A stretch of 64,000 nucleotides of DNA from Engraulis encrasicolus (lineage: Eukaryota; Chordata; Actinopteri; Clupeiformes; Engraulidae): positions 30,474,093 to 30,538,092 of the forward strand of contig NC_085876.1 of NCBI RefSeq assembly GCF_034702125.1, in the 5' to 3' direction. Below the pieces are notes generated by a model. It had not been told where the DNA came from, did no database searches, and was given only the letters and a program-made list of their open reading frames with translations. The translations under genes were made by a program, and so were the position numbers. Positions 13,901-23,925 of this stretch are shown piece after piece. The number at the start of each line of letters is the position of its first letter. Within the stretch, counting starts at the first letter, position 1.

Positions 13901-15149
13901 GAGATGAGGATTCTGATGGCCAGTCTTCTGAGGAAGGTGACGACAACGCTAGCCAAGGTGATGAGGATTCTCAGGAAGGTGACAACGCTAGCCATGTTGA
14001 TAGGGATGAGGATTCTGGGGAAGGTGATGACAACGCTAGCCAAGGTGATGAGCATTCTCAGGAAGACCACGCTAGCCATATTGATGGGGATGAGGATTCT
14101 GGGGAAGGTGACGACAACGGTAGCCATGGTGATGAGCATTCTCAGGAAGAAGACCACGCTAGCCATATTGATGGGGATGAGGATTCTGGGGAAGGTGACG
14201 ACAACGGTAGCCATGGTGATGAGCATTCTCAGGAAGAAGACCATGCTAGCCATATTGATGGGGATGAGGATTCTGGGGAAGGTGGCGACAACGCTAGCCA
14301 TGGTGATGGAGATGACCAGGCTGACAGCACTGAGGATTCTGATGGCCCATCTTCTATGGAAGGTATGCAAGATGTTCATCTACTAGCCTTTCAGTCAGTT
14401 ATGGCCTAATTGTTAGGCAGGTGCTCTTTGCATCAGAGGACTATGTATTTGAATTCCTCGGGGCCCCAGTGGGAAGAATATGTCCATACCCTTTCATCCA
14501 TGGCTGAAATGCAACTGGTTATGTTTTGTGTAATTTTTCCAGGTCACGTCAGTACAACCATCATGCCACTTGAGGAGGATGCACCAGAACCCACAGGTAA
14601 AAAGTTTCATGACTGTCCAAAGCAAAACAAAAATCGTTTTCTCAGGCAAACTGGGTCAGTTATGGTCTAATTGTTAGGAAGGTGCTTTTCAGATCAGGGG
14701 ACGATGTATTTGAATTTCTCCCACCCCAGCTGGAAGAATATATTTATACACTGTCATCCATGGCTGAAATGCAACTGATTATATTGTGTAATTTTCCAGG
14801 TAGCGTATGCATCGTCTGTACAATCATGCCACCTAAGACCACACCAGAACCTACAGGTAACACGATTTCATGATTGCCTTAGAAATTCATTCCTGTTAGC
14901 TTTGGCGTTTCACTGAATCCACCCCAGCTCTGTAATTTGTCTAGGTGGGTTGGGCTGTATGTACTAACATCTCAGTCAGTTATTGCCTAATTGTTAGGAA
15001 GGTGCTCTTTGGATCAGAGTACTTTTTGATTTCCTCTGTGCACCAGTTGGGAGAATATACCCATGGCTGAAATACAACTATTCATATTTTGTGTCATTTT
15101 TCCAGGTGACGTCCGTACAACCATTATGCAACTTGAGGAGGAACCTTAG
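10920..15149 (+). CDS. Orphan gene A: predicted secreted Thr/Pro and acidic repeat protein, 381 aa
   Basis: I do not recognise this gene. Inferred exons: 10920-10980, 11074-11133, 11408-11458, 12284-12358, 12708-12782, 13039-13113, 13769-14362, 14543-14596, 14800-14856 and 15106-15149 (TAG 15147-15149). Every intron is phase 1 and every internal exon is a multiple of three. Exon 1 is a signal peptide (start MMRVSVLVVFVILLNA). Three 75-bp exons each encode a 25-aa cassette starting QVSEGDVAATTAH and ending in EP; shorter exons encode related cassettes with TTIMP and PEPT words. Exon 7 (198 codons) is an acidic repeat with DEDSGEGDD, GDEHSQEED and HASHIDG words. There is no membrane segment. 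Many S-x-E triplets suggest Golgi casein-kinase (FAM20C-type) phosphorylation, and the Thr/Pro cassettes suggest O-glycosylation. The acceptor of exon 2 is ambiguous (11074 or 11089). Unlike SCPP genes, introns are not phase 0. Confidence 0.75.
11571..11982. mobile_element. Solo-LTR-like insertion in intron 3 of gene A
   Basis: This 412-bp block starts TGTTACAACC, ends GTCGTCACA and is flanked by ATGC on both sides. It is precisely missing from the matching intron of gene B. The TG...CA ends and the short target duplication suggest a solo LTR. The weak inverted ends would also allow a DNA element. Confidence 0.55.
13769..14362 (+). repeat. Acidic coding repeat in exon 7 of gene A
   Basis: The exon is built from tandem units of about 84-87 bp (28-29 codons). 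Two are identical and several are diverged; an older related unit carries DGQSSEEGDD. Copy number differs from gene B (198 against 170 codons). The antisense strand is open throughout but encodes only the mirrored repeat. Confidence 0.85.
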
Positions 15150-15200
15150 AAATTCATTCCCGTTTGCTTTGGAGTTGCTCAAAAGTTCATGCATGAAACG

Positions 15201-15206
15201 AATAAA
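15201..15206 (+). promoter_or_regulatory. Poly(A) signal of orphan gene A
   Basis: AATAAA lies 52 bases after the stop codon and is conserved at 23920-23925 after gene B. It supports a short 3' UTR and the chosen last exon. Confidence 0.7.
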
Positions 15207-15299
15207 AACATTAAATCCACATTCTTGGTGTGTTGTCACTTGTGCAGTACTAAATCTAATGACTAATTTAAGCAATGTAGTTCTTTAAGGTCCTGTTTT

Positions 15300-16163
15300 A
15301 CCCTCAGTTTCAAGGAAAACCTACATGGTGAAAGTCTAGGAACTACATGTAAAAGCTACTGTAAATTATTTTGTTCTGCTGGTGAGTGGGGTAGCTGGCC
15401 TTAAAGTTAGGTGGTTGGCTTTGGAATTTAAAGATTGCAGGTTTGAATCATATTAAACATTTGGCTTTTGCGGGAATTCTTTAAGTCAGGCGGAAGGAAG
15501 TTAAAACTCATGGGTCCTTTCACAAAGGCTGAATTTCATGAGGTATGCATTGGTCAGTGGCCCCGCTTACGTGAGGCACTCGATCCATAATCAACTTATT
15601 TAAAGACTTGAAGTGCCATATGAACTTGATGACGACGCAATGTAAAGTTAATAACCTGAATTATTTATTTGGAATAGAAAGCCCCATACCAACGGAGTCC
15701 TTCAGTACTTAAACTGAACACTCACATTATCCCGTGCCAAGGCAACAGAATACATGAGTATAGCTACATGGTATCTCACCTCTCCCAGGCATAAAGAGTA
15801 AAACTTACAAAGATTTTGTTGACTTATCAGTGAGTCAGTTTTTAATTTTACTAAATTCAAGATTACAGCCCTTAGAACTTTGAGACTTCTGACAAGTTTT
15901 CCAGCCTACTGAGGAGATGACTTTTTGGAAAATTTAAAATGGGTTGAACTAGAAATAAATTAGTTTAGAGTATAAATGTTTCTGGACCTGACTCTGATCC
16001 AAGCCTCAATGCGGAGCTGACAAGCATGTTGTCCATTGATGTGACGGCTCTCGATCTTGAAGGCACAGCTGTGTCATCTTCTGGCAGTACTTGTTCTGGA
16101 TCTCCTTCGGCTGGATCTCCTTCGGCTGGAACTCCACCCGCGCTCTGTCACTCCCCTTTCTTA
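15300..16163. other. Distal end of duplication unit A, no gene supported
   Basis: This matches 24000-24800. A stretch at 15975-16160 resembles coding DNA (words GGCACAGCTGTGTCATCTTC, GGATCTCCTTCGGCTGGA), but its frame differs from unit B by a 4-bp indel and it has no recognised homology. It may be a relic. Confidence 0.5.
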
Positions 16164-16210
16164 GGTTTTACATCGATACTTTACTCCCAATAAGCCTTGA
16201 TCCAAGGTCT

Positions 16211-16895
16211 TTAACCCTATCCAGACTGGGGGGGGCTAAAAGTGCCCGCACCAACTTTGAGGTGTATAATTCCGACTTAAGCTATGTCTATGGAACTTTG
16301 TGACTTTTCCTAGCATTTAGTTGGCTACAGTTAAGTACCGAAAGATTAGGTTTATCATGTTTGTCGTTGCCATGGCAACGGTTTTCTGACAGGTAGGCCT
16401 ATGTCTGACCAAAAATCCCTTTACCATATCTATGACGCCATATATTTTCATATTTTTTTGTTATTTCCATTAGCATCAGACAACTTTGTGAGCATTTAAG
16501 TGGTTTGAAGCATAAAATCATTAAAATTTAAGTGCATTACCTAAATGTGTTGGAAAATCCATTATGGCGAGATTTTGGCCATAATAAGATAATGATGTCA
16601 TAATGACGTCATAATACCAGATAATTACACAAAAATGATGTCATTCATAGATGTCCATATGTAGATCATCTCCCCCAAGTTTCGTAATCATACTGTTTTC
16701 CATTCATGAGTTATGAGGGGGGTCAAAAGAGCCCCCCCCCCCCCCCCCCCCCCCCCCCCACCCCCCCCCCTGGAGGGCACTGGCATCAGAGTATGCAGAC
16801 TTTTCTATGGCACTTACTGGCCCTTGTTTTTTGCCACTTCAAGCAGTCTGAGCAGGTCCAGGAATGCCAAAAAAGCCCAGTCTGAATAGGGTTAA
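16211..16895. mobile_element. piggyBac-like MITE (TTAA target) in unit B
   Basis: The ends are TTAACCCTATCCAGACTGGG and its inverse, which differs at one base. A single TTAA sits at the matching empty site in unit A near 3339. TTAA duplication followed by CCC is typical of piggyBac. The right part (16772-16860) copies local unit sequence also present near 17610-17780, and the middle has a long C run. No transposase is present. Confidence 0.75.
16733..16770 (+). repeat. C homopolymer run
   Basis: C residues form a nearly uninterrupted run, broken by one A, inside the TTAA-flanked element. It is prone to assembly error. Confidence 0.85.
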
Positions 16896-17629
16896 ATTAA
16901 TGGATTTCCCAAATAAATACTTGGATATTGAGGTACGACATTGTGGTGTGGTTTTTTATCTTTCTAGTGATTAATTCATACACCTTAATCAGTAGCTGCT
17001 GTTGTATGTTACAGTCTTGGTCCTGAAGACCATCTTTCTGTCCTATGATTTGATCTTGACTCACACAATTGGTATGTCTGTGAAACCTGGCACACCGGGG
17101 ATATTATGGTTTTGCCACCACTGCCACTGGGAAAAAAATAATTATAGGTTATTTGATAATGCACCATGTTTTTACGTCTCCATTATAAAAATATATATAT
17201 ATATTAGCCCCGGTATTTTTCAATATTGCAACATTTGCTGTATAAAAGTTGATAATTTTGTTACAAAAATGCAGTCAAGAAATGTATTACAAAATGCGTA
17301 GATTGCCTAAATTAGTACATTATATTTATATTAATTATAACTATATATATTAAATATAATTATAAATATATTATATTAACTATAATATTTAATACTCATA
17401 AACAGACTAGAAGACATTGCCTTTCCACCTCTCTGATTGGAGCCCAAGATTTGGTACCCTCTCTAAGGGATAGAATCCATGCTGTCTTTCAAATTGGAAC
17501 GATTGTGCAAAGCGGCATGGGATTTCCCCAGGCTACCTATAATACCATGAGGTAACTTACACATGAGAACACATGAAAAGGTTATTGTTTTGTGGCCAGG
17601 GGTGGGAATCTGGAGGGCACTGGCATTTT

Positions 17630-17711
17630 GACCACAGGAAGAACAGTGCTTCTAATAGAAGATAACTGATGTGTTGTCAATAAAGCAATCAATCAATCAA
17701 TCAATCAATCA
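17630..17711 (+). mobile_element. Short insertion with (CAAT)n tail, unit B only
   Basis: Unit A lacks about 80 bases found here. The block ends tcaataaag followed by caat repeats, which resembles the 3' tail of a truncated retroposon. The family is not identified. Confidence 0.45.
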
Positions 17712-18035
17712 GAGTATGCAGACTTTTCTATGGCACTTACTGGCCCTTGTTTTTTGCCACTTAAAGCCGTCTGAGTAGTCTCAGTTGTTTCCTGTTACAA
17801 ATGGAAGGAACTCTAGTGATCTTAAAAGATCTGATGATTTTTCTGGTTATATTTTGGTTTATGTTTGGCATTACACAGAAGCTTCACTGTTTGTCATATA
17901 GTCTTAAAAAGGTCCTGTAGGCTAATGCATACATAGCCAATAATTATGCGATTAAAGTGCACATAATCAAGCTATAATTAAGGCTTGTCTCAACAGGTCT
18001 ACGACAAAAAAACACATCATGGTTAAAAGAAAAAT

Positions 18036-18130
18036 CCGCACTCACAAGCTACGTCTCATTATTTATTTCTAAATTACCTCCATGTCCACAAGCAGACGCG
18101 TTTCGCCTCTTGGGCCATCAGTGCGTGGTC
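18036..18130 (-). mobile_element. Short retroelement-like insertion carrying a hammerhead-like core, unit B only
   Basis: Unit A runs straight across the site in A-rich sequence near 4495. The insert is flanked by A-rich tracts. Its minus strand carries the hammerhead-like motif described at 18083-18130. It is probably a fragment of a Penelope-like element or a derived short element. Confidence 0.5.
18083..18130 (-). ncRNA. Hammerhead-ribozyme-like motif (degenerate)
   Basis: On the minus strand CTGATG is followed by a GCC/GGC stem II with a CAAGA loop, then GAAA, a palindromic CGCG in place of stem III, and the GTC cleavage triplet. Stem I can form from CCAC+GCA upstream and TGC+GTGG downstream, around a small internal loop. 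The last A of the CUGANGA box is missing, so activity is doubtful. Very short stem III variants are known from Penelope-like elements, where they can act as dimers. Confidence 0.5.
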
Positions 18131-18771
18131 AAAAAAAAAAGGCCTACCACTATGTGCACCTTATGTGGTGTACAGTGATGCTGTCTCAACTTTTAAGGCT
18201 AAAATGGAGAAAAAAAAGGTCCATTGGAATAAACCAAAACAGCATTCCGTTTTGAATGAACCTAGTCATGATAATACGGTGTAGTTTATGACAAGATTTA
18301 TGACCATCTTGTATTTCTGACAAGATGAGACTGACCCCATCAGTAAGATGTCAAATCAAATGTCCCGTTTTGTGTGAAAATATGAGCTCAGTCCAAATAT
18401 GCTTTTGTGTGAGGAGGGTCCCCACATGTCTCAGACAGAACACAGGAGGAGAGTGTGTAGATTAGAATGCAATACCACAGCCCCCAGACAATCAGTGGCA
18501 ATGCCCTTGCTTGTCAAAATGGACGCATTTCATTGCCGCCATGACTTTTCACCAGAAGATGTCCCTGTTACTGAAACTTCAAGTAGGCCTACTAACACGA
18601 ATTTTGAAACGTGTCTAAGTAGTTGAGAGCTTACAAGACTGCAACCACTATTGACTCAGTAGTGACAGTAGACAGAAGTAGACAATGTCTTTTATTACAT
18701 CTCTGATGCTCAATTGCATAATAAACAAATATATTTGATACCTTATATTGTAGGCCTATTGTATAATACAA

Positions 18772-19058
18772 TAGGGCTGGACGGTATACCGTAAAAAAAA
18801 AACGTGATAACGGTTTTCACCTACACAAGGTTTACTTTTTGATGAGAGTTTTTTTTTTAAAAAGATTTTATCCCAAAAAAGTTCTTTAAAATAGAAATGG
18901 AGATTCATTAAAATTCAGGATTTTATCTCATGTTTAAGTTTAATTTCAGCCTTTTCTTCAGAAACATTGAGATGTAGGGGAAAATCTCTGCAGAGAATCG
19001 AGATATTAGTTATCGTCAATAAAACCGTGATACACATTTTTTCCAGAACCGCCCAGCT
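18772..19058. mobile_element. hAT-like MITE upstream of gene B
   Basis: The left end is tagggctggacggtatacc and the right end contains the approximate inverse ccgcccagc. The interior has words for bending and inverted pairing (ataacggttt and aaaccgtgat). The target duplication is eroded. It is absent from unit A. Confidence 0.55.
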
Positions 19059-19158
19059 TGGATCATATAATTACCATCCTCGTTTTACTTAATGAGTCTC
19101 ACCTGGGGTACACCCATTGCTAACGAGCTGCAGGCCACAGTCCAGAGTGTGAGACACT

Positions 19159-19166
19159 ATTTAAGA
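19159..19166 (+). promoter_or_regulatory. TATA-like box of orphan gene B
   Basis: TATTTAAG lies 75 bases before the start codon, in the same setting as in gene A. The surrounding promoter block is conserved between the copies. Confidence 0.55.
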
Positions 19167-19240
19167 GACTCCAGAGAGTGGTTGGTGTTATCTTTCATCC
19201 TGACTCCAGGGTCTTGGTGATAGCGGTCATTGCAGTCAGC

Positions 19241-22200
19241 ATGATGAGGGTCTCAGTTCTGGTCGTGTTTGTCATCCTGCTCAATGCGTTAGTGTGTGAT
19301 GGTGAGAGGTTTCAAACTGAATTTTCATCGCTTGTTAGAAATTGGGCATGCAGAGTTTTGTTGTGTAACTATGCTGTTTCTGGTCTCAGTTTTCAGTTCT
19401 CCAGTTAAAGGACATTTTGCTGCCAAAGGACAGGGACACCAACAACATGGTATGACATCTAGACTTTGAGCTCAGGATTTCATTTTGAGTCTTTCTTTTA
19501 TTTATTTAGTCCTCTACCTTCCTGTGACACACACTCTCACTCAAAAATGACAGGATTGCCATTAGTAGGCCTACTGCAAGTGCACTGACTTCACTTCATT
19601 CCATTCCATTCCATTCTAGCAATCACAACATATATTAGTATTTTCTTGGTGGGGTGGGCTGTAGTCCTATTTCAAATGTATGTTTGTACTTAATGTATAT
19701 TTTCTGTGCATCCATGGCTGAAATGCAACTTGTTATATTTTGTGTGTGATTTTCCAGGTAACGTCAGTCCAACTATTGTGCCACCTGAGACCACACCAGA
19801 ACCTTCAGGTAACAAGTTTTCATGAGTGCCTTAGAATTTGATTGCTGTTTGCTTTGAGGTTGCCGCATGTAGTTTTCTAGGTGGGGTGGGCTGTATTTTA
19901 AATCCATGTTTGTACATGCCTAATATATGAATCTATTACATTCACTTGCGTTGCTGCATTCATTGTTGGGAAACCTGAGCTCTGCTCCTCCAATCACCAC
20001 CCTCATTTGACCTCATGAGTGTGCTATTGGTTCTTGGCATTATGCTTAATGCATTAGACTGGTTTTCAAATGGTTCCTCACACCTTGTTGTAGTGCATGC
20101 AGGCAGTGTGGTGTAACCTCTTTCTCTCTTGTGCTTTTGGACATATTGCGGACATTGTTCCCCAAATATCTTTGTTTGAAAGATCAAAGATATGGCTTAC
20201 AGTCACTTCATATGCTGGAGGATTGGCAGCCTACAAAGTTCTGACTTCATTACATTAAAATCCTTTTGACCTTTTATTTTCCAGATCAAGTGAGTGAAGG
20301 TGATGTGGCTACTACTACAGCACACACTCCCTCGACTGAAACCACATCAGAGCCTACAGGTACAGTTCTGCATGTGCTCTTGTAGGTTTTCATGTTTTTT
20401 TTTACAGTTGAAGAAATTGAAGATCATTCCGGGCACTTGTATTGGTTCGAGATTATAATTGATGCATTGGACTGATTTTTAGATTATCACTCATAACCTG
20501 ATGTAGTGCATGCAGGTGGCGTTGTATAACCTCGCCGTTTTGGATATTGGGCCAAGGCCGGACTGGGTGAGAAATGGGGCCTGGGCACTTTTGGCATAAA
20601 GGGGCCCCTCATAATGAGCGGCGCAGAACTGACTCACCGGTGGGGCCCCGCACCCTCGTGGGCCCCTAATTTCAGAAGTGTAAAACGTTCTTTTTTTTTT
20701 TTTTTAAATCTCAGCAATAGTTAAAGAAACTCCCGCACACTGACCATTTCGCTGTTCTTTCTTTAATAAACGACGTTTCGGTACTAGACCTTCATCTTTT
20801 TAAATCTGAAAATGGGAGCCCACGAGGGTGCGGGCTCACCGAGAAATGCCTGCAATGCCAGATGGCCAGTCCAGCCCTGTATTGGGCATATTGTAATCCA
20901 GTCACTCCATATGCTGGAGGATTGGCATTATACAAAGTTCTGATTTCATTCCATTAAAATCCTTCGCCCTTTTTATTTTCCAGGTCAAGTGAGTGAAGGT
21001 GATGTGGCTGCTACCACAGCACACACTCCCTCGACTGAAACCACAGCAGAGCCTGCAGGTATGGTTTTAATGATTGAAGTGTAATCTCTTTATTTACATG
21101 GTTGTTAGTTTTGTAAATGTTTTTTTTCTATCTCTATTGGCCATGATGTAGCCATAGCTGCTGAAATGGCAATAAATGTAATCAATATAATGATTGAAGT
21201 GGGTTCCTGTGCTCTTGTAGGTTTTTTGTTACAGTTGAACAAGTTGAGGATGATTCAGGGCACTTGTATTGGTTTAAGATTAGAATTAATGCATTAGACT
21301 GGATTTCAAATGATTCCTCATAACTTGATGTAGTGCATGCAGGTGGCTTTGTGTAACCTCGCCGTTTTGGGCATATTGTTGTCCAAAGAAATCTCATTGT
21401 AAGCCATATCCTTGATCTTTTGAGTAGTCACTCCATATGCTGGAGGATTGGCAGCCTACAAAGTAGTGATTTCATTCCATTAAAATCATTTGACCTTTTT
21501 ATTTGCCAGATCAAGTGAGTGAAGGTGATGTGGCTGCTACCACAGCACACACTCCCACGAATGAAACCACACCAGAGCCTGCAGGTATGGTTTTAATGAT
21601 TGAAGTGGGTTCCTGTGCCCCTGGTAGTTTTTTGTTAGCTGGTGAACAAATTGAGGATGATTCAGGGCACTTGTATTGGTTCGAGATTATGCTTAATGTG
21701 TTAGACCGGTTTTCAAATTATTCCTCATAACCTGATGTAGTGCATGCAGGTGGCATTGTGCAACCTCAGTATTTTGGACATATTGTGGACATTATTGCCC
21801 CAAAAAATCTCATTATAAGCCATATCCTTAAACTCCTGATCTTTTATTTTCCAGATCAAGTGAGTGAGGGTGATGTGGCTGCTACCACAGCACACGCTCC
21901 CTCGAATGAAGCGACACCAGAGCCTACAGGTACAGTTTTAATGATTGAAGTGGGTTCATTTGCTCTCATATCCTGACTATCATGGACTTTCAAGTTCTCC
22001 GGCGCTCAGAATGTAGTTGCATTGCTCTTGACCCGAGTAGTAGCGACGCAGAAGGTGTTGTCACTAGGAGGACGCGGCCTGGCTAGTGCTCTCATGTGGT
22101 TCATGTTGCAGTAGGTGAACAAATTAAGGATGATTCACGTAACCACGTGCCAGAGTAATTGGTCATTGATTTCATCGGTTTACCGATCTTAAAACCTTTT

Positions 22201-23868
22201 ATATGTAGTTTTCTTGTTTTCAGACATGTAAAAGTTGATATTTAACTTCTGTCTTCATCAGAAGGTAGCATGCTTTTTTGTGGCTTGCTTCAGGACACGT
22301 AAAAGCTGATTTTAAAGCAGAAGGGAACTGAAGACTTGATCTGAGGCATGAGGAACGTAATCTATCGATGTTTAAAACTTTTTGGGTGAACATGCTTACG
22401 ATGACCTGATCACCACACAGTTAGCTGATTCACAGACCTCTGCCCAAACTGGCTGTACAGTTCAATTACAAATGTCATGAAGCTGCTTTTTTGCTGATAA
22501 AGTAGTAAATGCATTGTGTCCAGCAAATTCTCAAATGGTACTTGTCATCTGCCATAACTGTCTGCAATGCTTCTGATTGCTTCTCTTGCATAACCCAGGT
22601 TTGCAGGAGAATGCAGATGAAAATGACTCTGCTGGCCAAGGTGAAGGCGACGAGGATTCTGATGGCCAGTCTTCTGAGGAAGGTGACGACAATGGTAGCC
22701 AAGGTGATGAGGATTCTCAGGAAGGTGATGGAGATGAGGATTCTGATGACCAGTCTTCTGAGGAAGGTGATGACAATGGTAGCCAAGGTGATGAGCATTC
22801 TCAGGAAGAAGACCACGCTAGCCATATTGATGGGGATGAGGATTCTGGGGAAGGTGATGACAACGGTAGCCATGGTGATGAGCATTCTCAGGAAGAAGAC
22901 CACGCTAGCCATATTGATGGGGATGAGGATTCTGGGGAAGGTGACGACAACGGTAGCCATGGTGATGAGCATTCTCAGGAAGAAGACCACGCTAGCCATA
23001 TTGATGGGGATGAGGATTCTGGGGAAGGTGGCGACAACGCTAGCCATGGTGATGGAGATGACCAGGCTGACAGCACTGAGGATTCTGATGGCCCATCTTC
23101 TATGGAAGGTATGCAAGATGTTCATCTACTAGCCTTTCAGTCAGTTATGGCCTAATTGTTAGGCAGGTGCTCTTTGCATCAGAAGGACTATGTATTTGAA
23201 TTCCTTGGGGGCCCAGTGGGAAGAATATGTCCATACCCTTTCATCCATGGCTGAAATGCAACTGGTTATGTTTTGTGTAATTTTTCCAGGTCACGTCAGT
23301 ACAACCATCATGCCACTTGAGGAGGATGCACCAGAACCTACAGGTAAAAAGTTTCATGACTGCCTAAGAAAACGATTTTTGTTTTACTTTGGACAAACTG
23401 GGTCAGTTATGGTCTAATTGTTAGGAAGGTGCTTTTCAGATCAGTGGACGATGTATTTGAATTTCTCACACCCCAGCTGGACAAAATATATTTATTCCCT
23501 GGCTGAAATGCAACTGATTATATTGTGTAATTTTCCAGGCTTCAGTACAACAATCATGCCACCTAAGACCACACCAGAACCTACAGGTAACACCATTTCA
23601 TGATTGCCTTAGAAATTCAGTCCTGTTTCACTGAATCCACCCCAGCCCTGTGATTTTTCTATGTGTGTTGGGCTGTATTCTAAATGTACTAACCTTTATC
23701 AGTCAGTTATTGCCTAATTTTTAGGAAGGCAATCAGAGGACTATTTAAATTCCTCAGTGCACCAGTTGGGAGAATATACCCATGGCTGAAATACAACTAG
23801 TCATATTTTGTGTAATTTTTCCAGGTGACGTCCGTACAACCATTATGCAACTTGAGGAGGAACCTTAG
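19241..23868 (+). CDS. Orphan gene B: tandem paralogue of gene A, predicted secreted, 375 aa
   Basis: Inferred exons: 19241-19301, 19390-19449, 19758-19808, 20285-20359, 20984-21058, 21510-21584, 21855-21929, 22599-23108, 23290-23343, 23539-23586 and 23825-23868. The signal peptide is identical to that of gene A. It has four rather than three 75-bp cassette exons, and its acidic exon is shorter (170 codons). All introns are phase 1 and no exon is broken, which argues that both copies are functional. The short cassette at 23539 lacks the Cys-containing insertion seen in gene A (14800-14856). The product is probably an extracellular, highly acidic, phosphorylated and glycosylated protein that could bind calcium or mineral; this is inference only. 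Confidence 0.75.
20552..20879. mobile_element. hAT-like MITE with nested insertion, intron 4 of gene B
   Basis: TATTGGG flanks the block at 20545-20551 and 20880-20886. The ends ccggactgggtga and ggccagtccagccc are partial inverse repeats. Inside, about 20690-20810 is a second insertion that carries a hammerhead-like remnant. Confidence 0.6.
20772..20798 (-). ncRNA. Degenerate hammerhead-like core
   Basis: On the minus strand GATGA, a GGT/ACC stem with a CTAGT loop, GAAA and CGTC follow in hammerhead order. The first two core bases (CU) are replaced by AA. It is probably an inactive relative of the other copies. Confidence 0.35.
22599..23108 (+). repeat. Acidic coding repeat in exon 8 of gene B
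   Basis: The repeat type is the same as in gene A: 87-bp units with DEDSGEGDDNGSHGD words. Three adjacent units are almost identical, which suggests recent homogenisation. Confidence 0.85.
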
Positions 23869-23919
23869 AAATTCATTCCCGTTTGCTTTGGAGTTGTTCA
23901 AAAGGTCATGCATGAAACG

Positions 23920-23925
23920 AATAAA
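23920..23925 (+). promoter_or_regulatory. Poly(A) signal of orphan gene B
   Basis: AATAAA lies 52 bases after the stop codon, at the same distance as in gene A. Confidence 0.7.

Larger units (their letters stand above)
3291..16163. repeat. Segmental duplication, unit A (proximal copy)
   Basis: Unit A begins in the eif3i 3' UTR (words such as tttacatcgatactttac) and ends where that same word reappears at about 16164. Matching blocks are 3291-4830 with 16164-18480, 6870-6975 with 18506-18615, and 9935-16163 with 18640-24800. Sequence present only in unit A is explained mostly by transposons (4843-6864, 6981-9885, 10239-10600, 11571-11982). It holds orphan gene A. Confidence 0.85.

Noticed and set aside
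13645..14379. Long antisense open frame (244 codons) across the acidic exon, also at 22475-23125
   Set aside because: It mirrors the GAT/GAG-rich coding repeat. The sense frame has splice sites, phase and a signal peptide that the antisense lacks.
10920..15149. Assignment of the orphan genes to the SCPP (starmaker/SIBLING) family
   Set aside because: Composition is similar, but all introns are phase 1, whereas SCPP genes use phase 0, and no conserved SCPP exon is seen.
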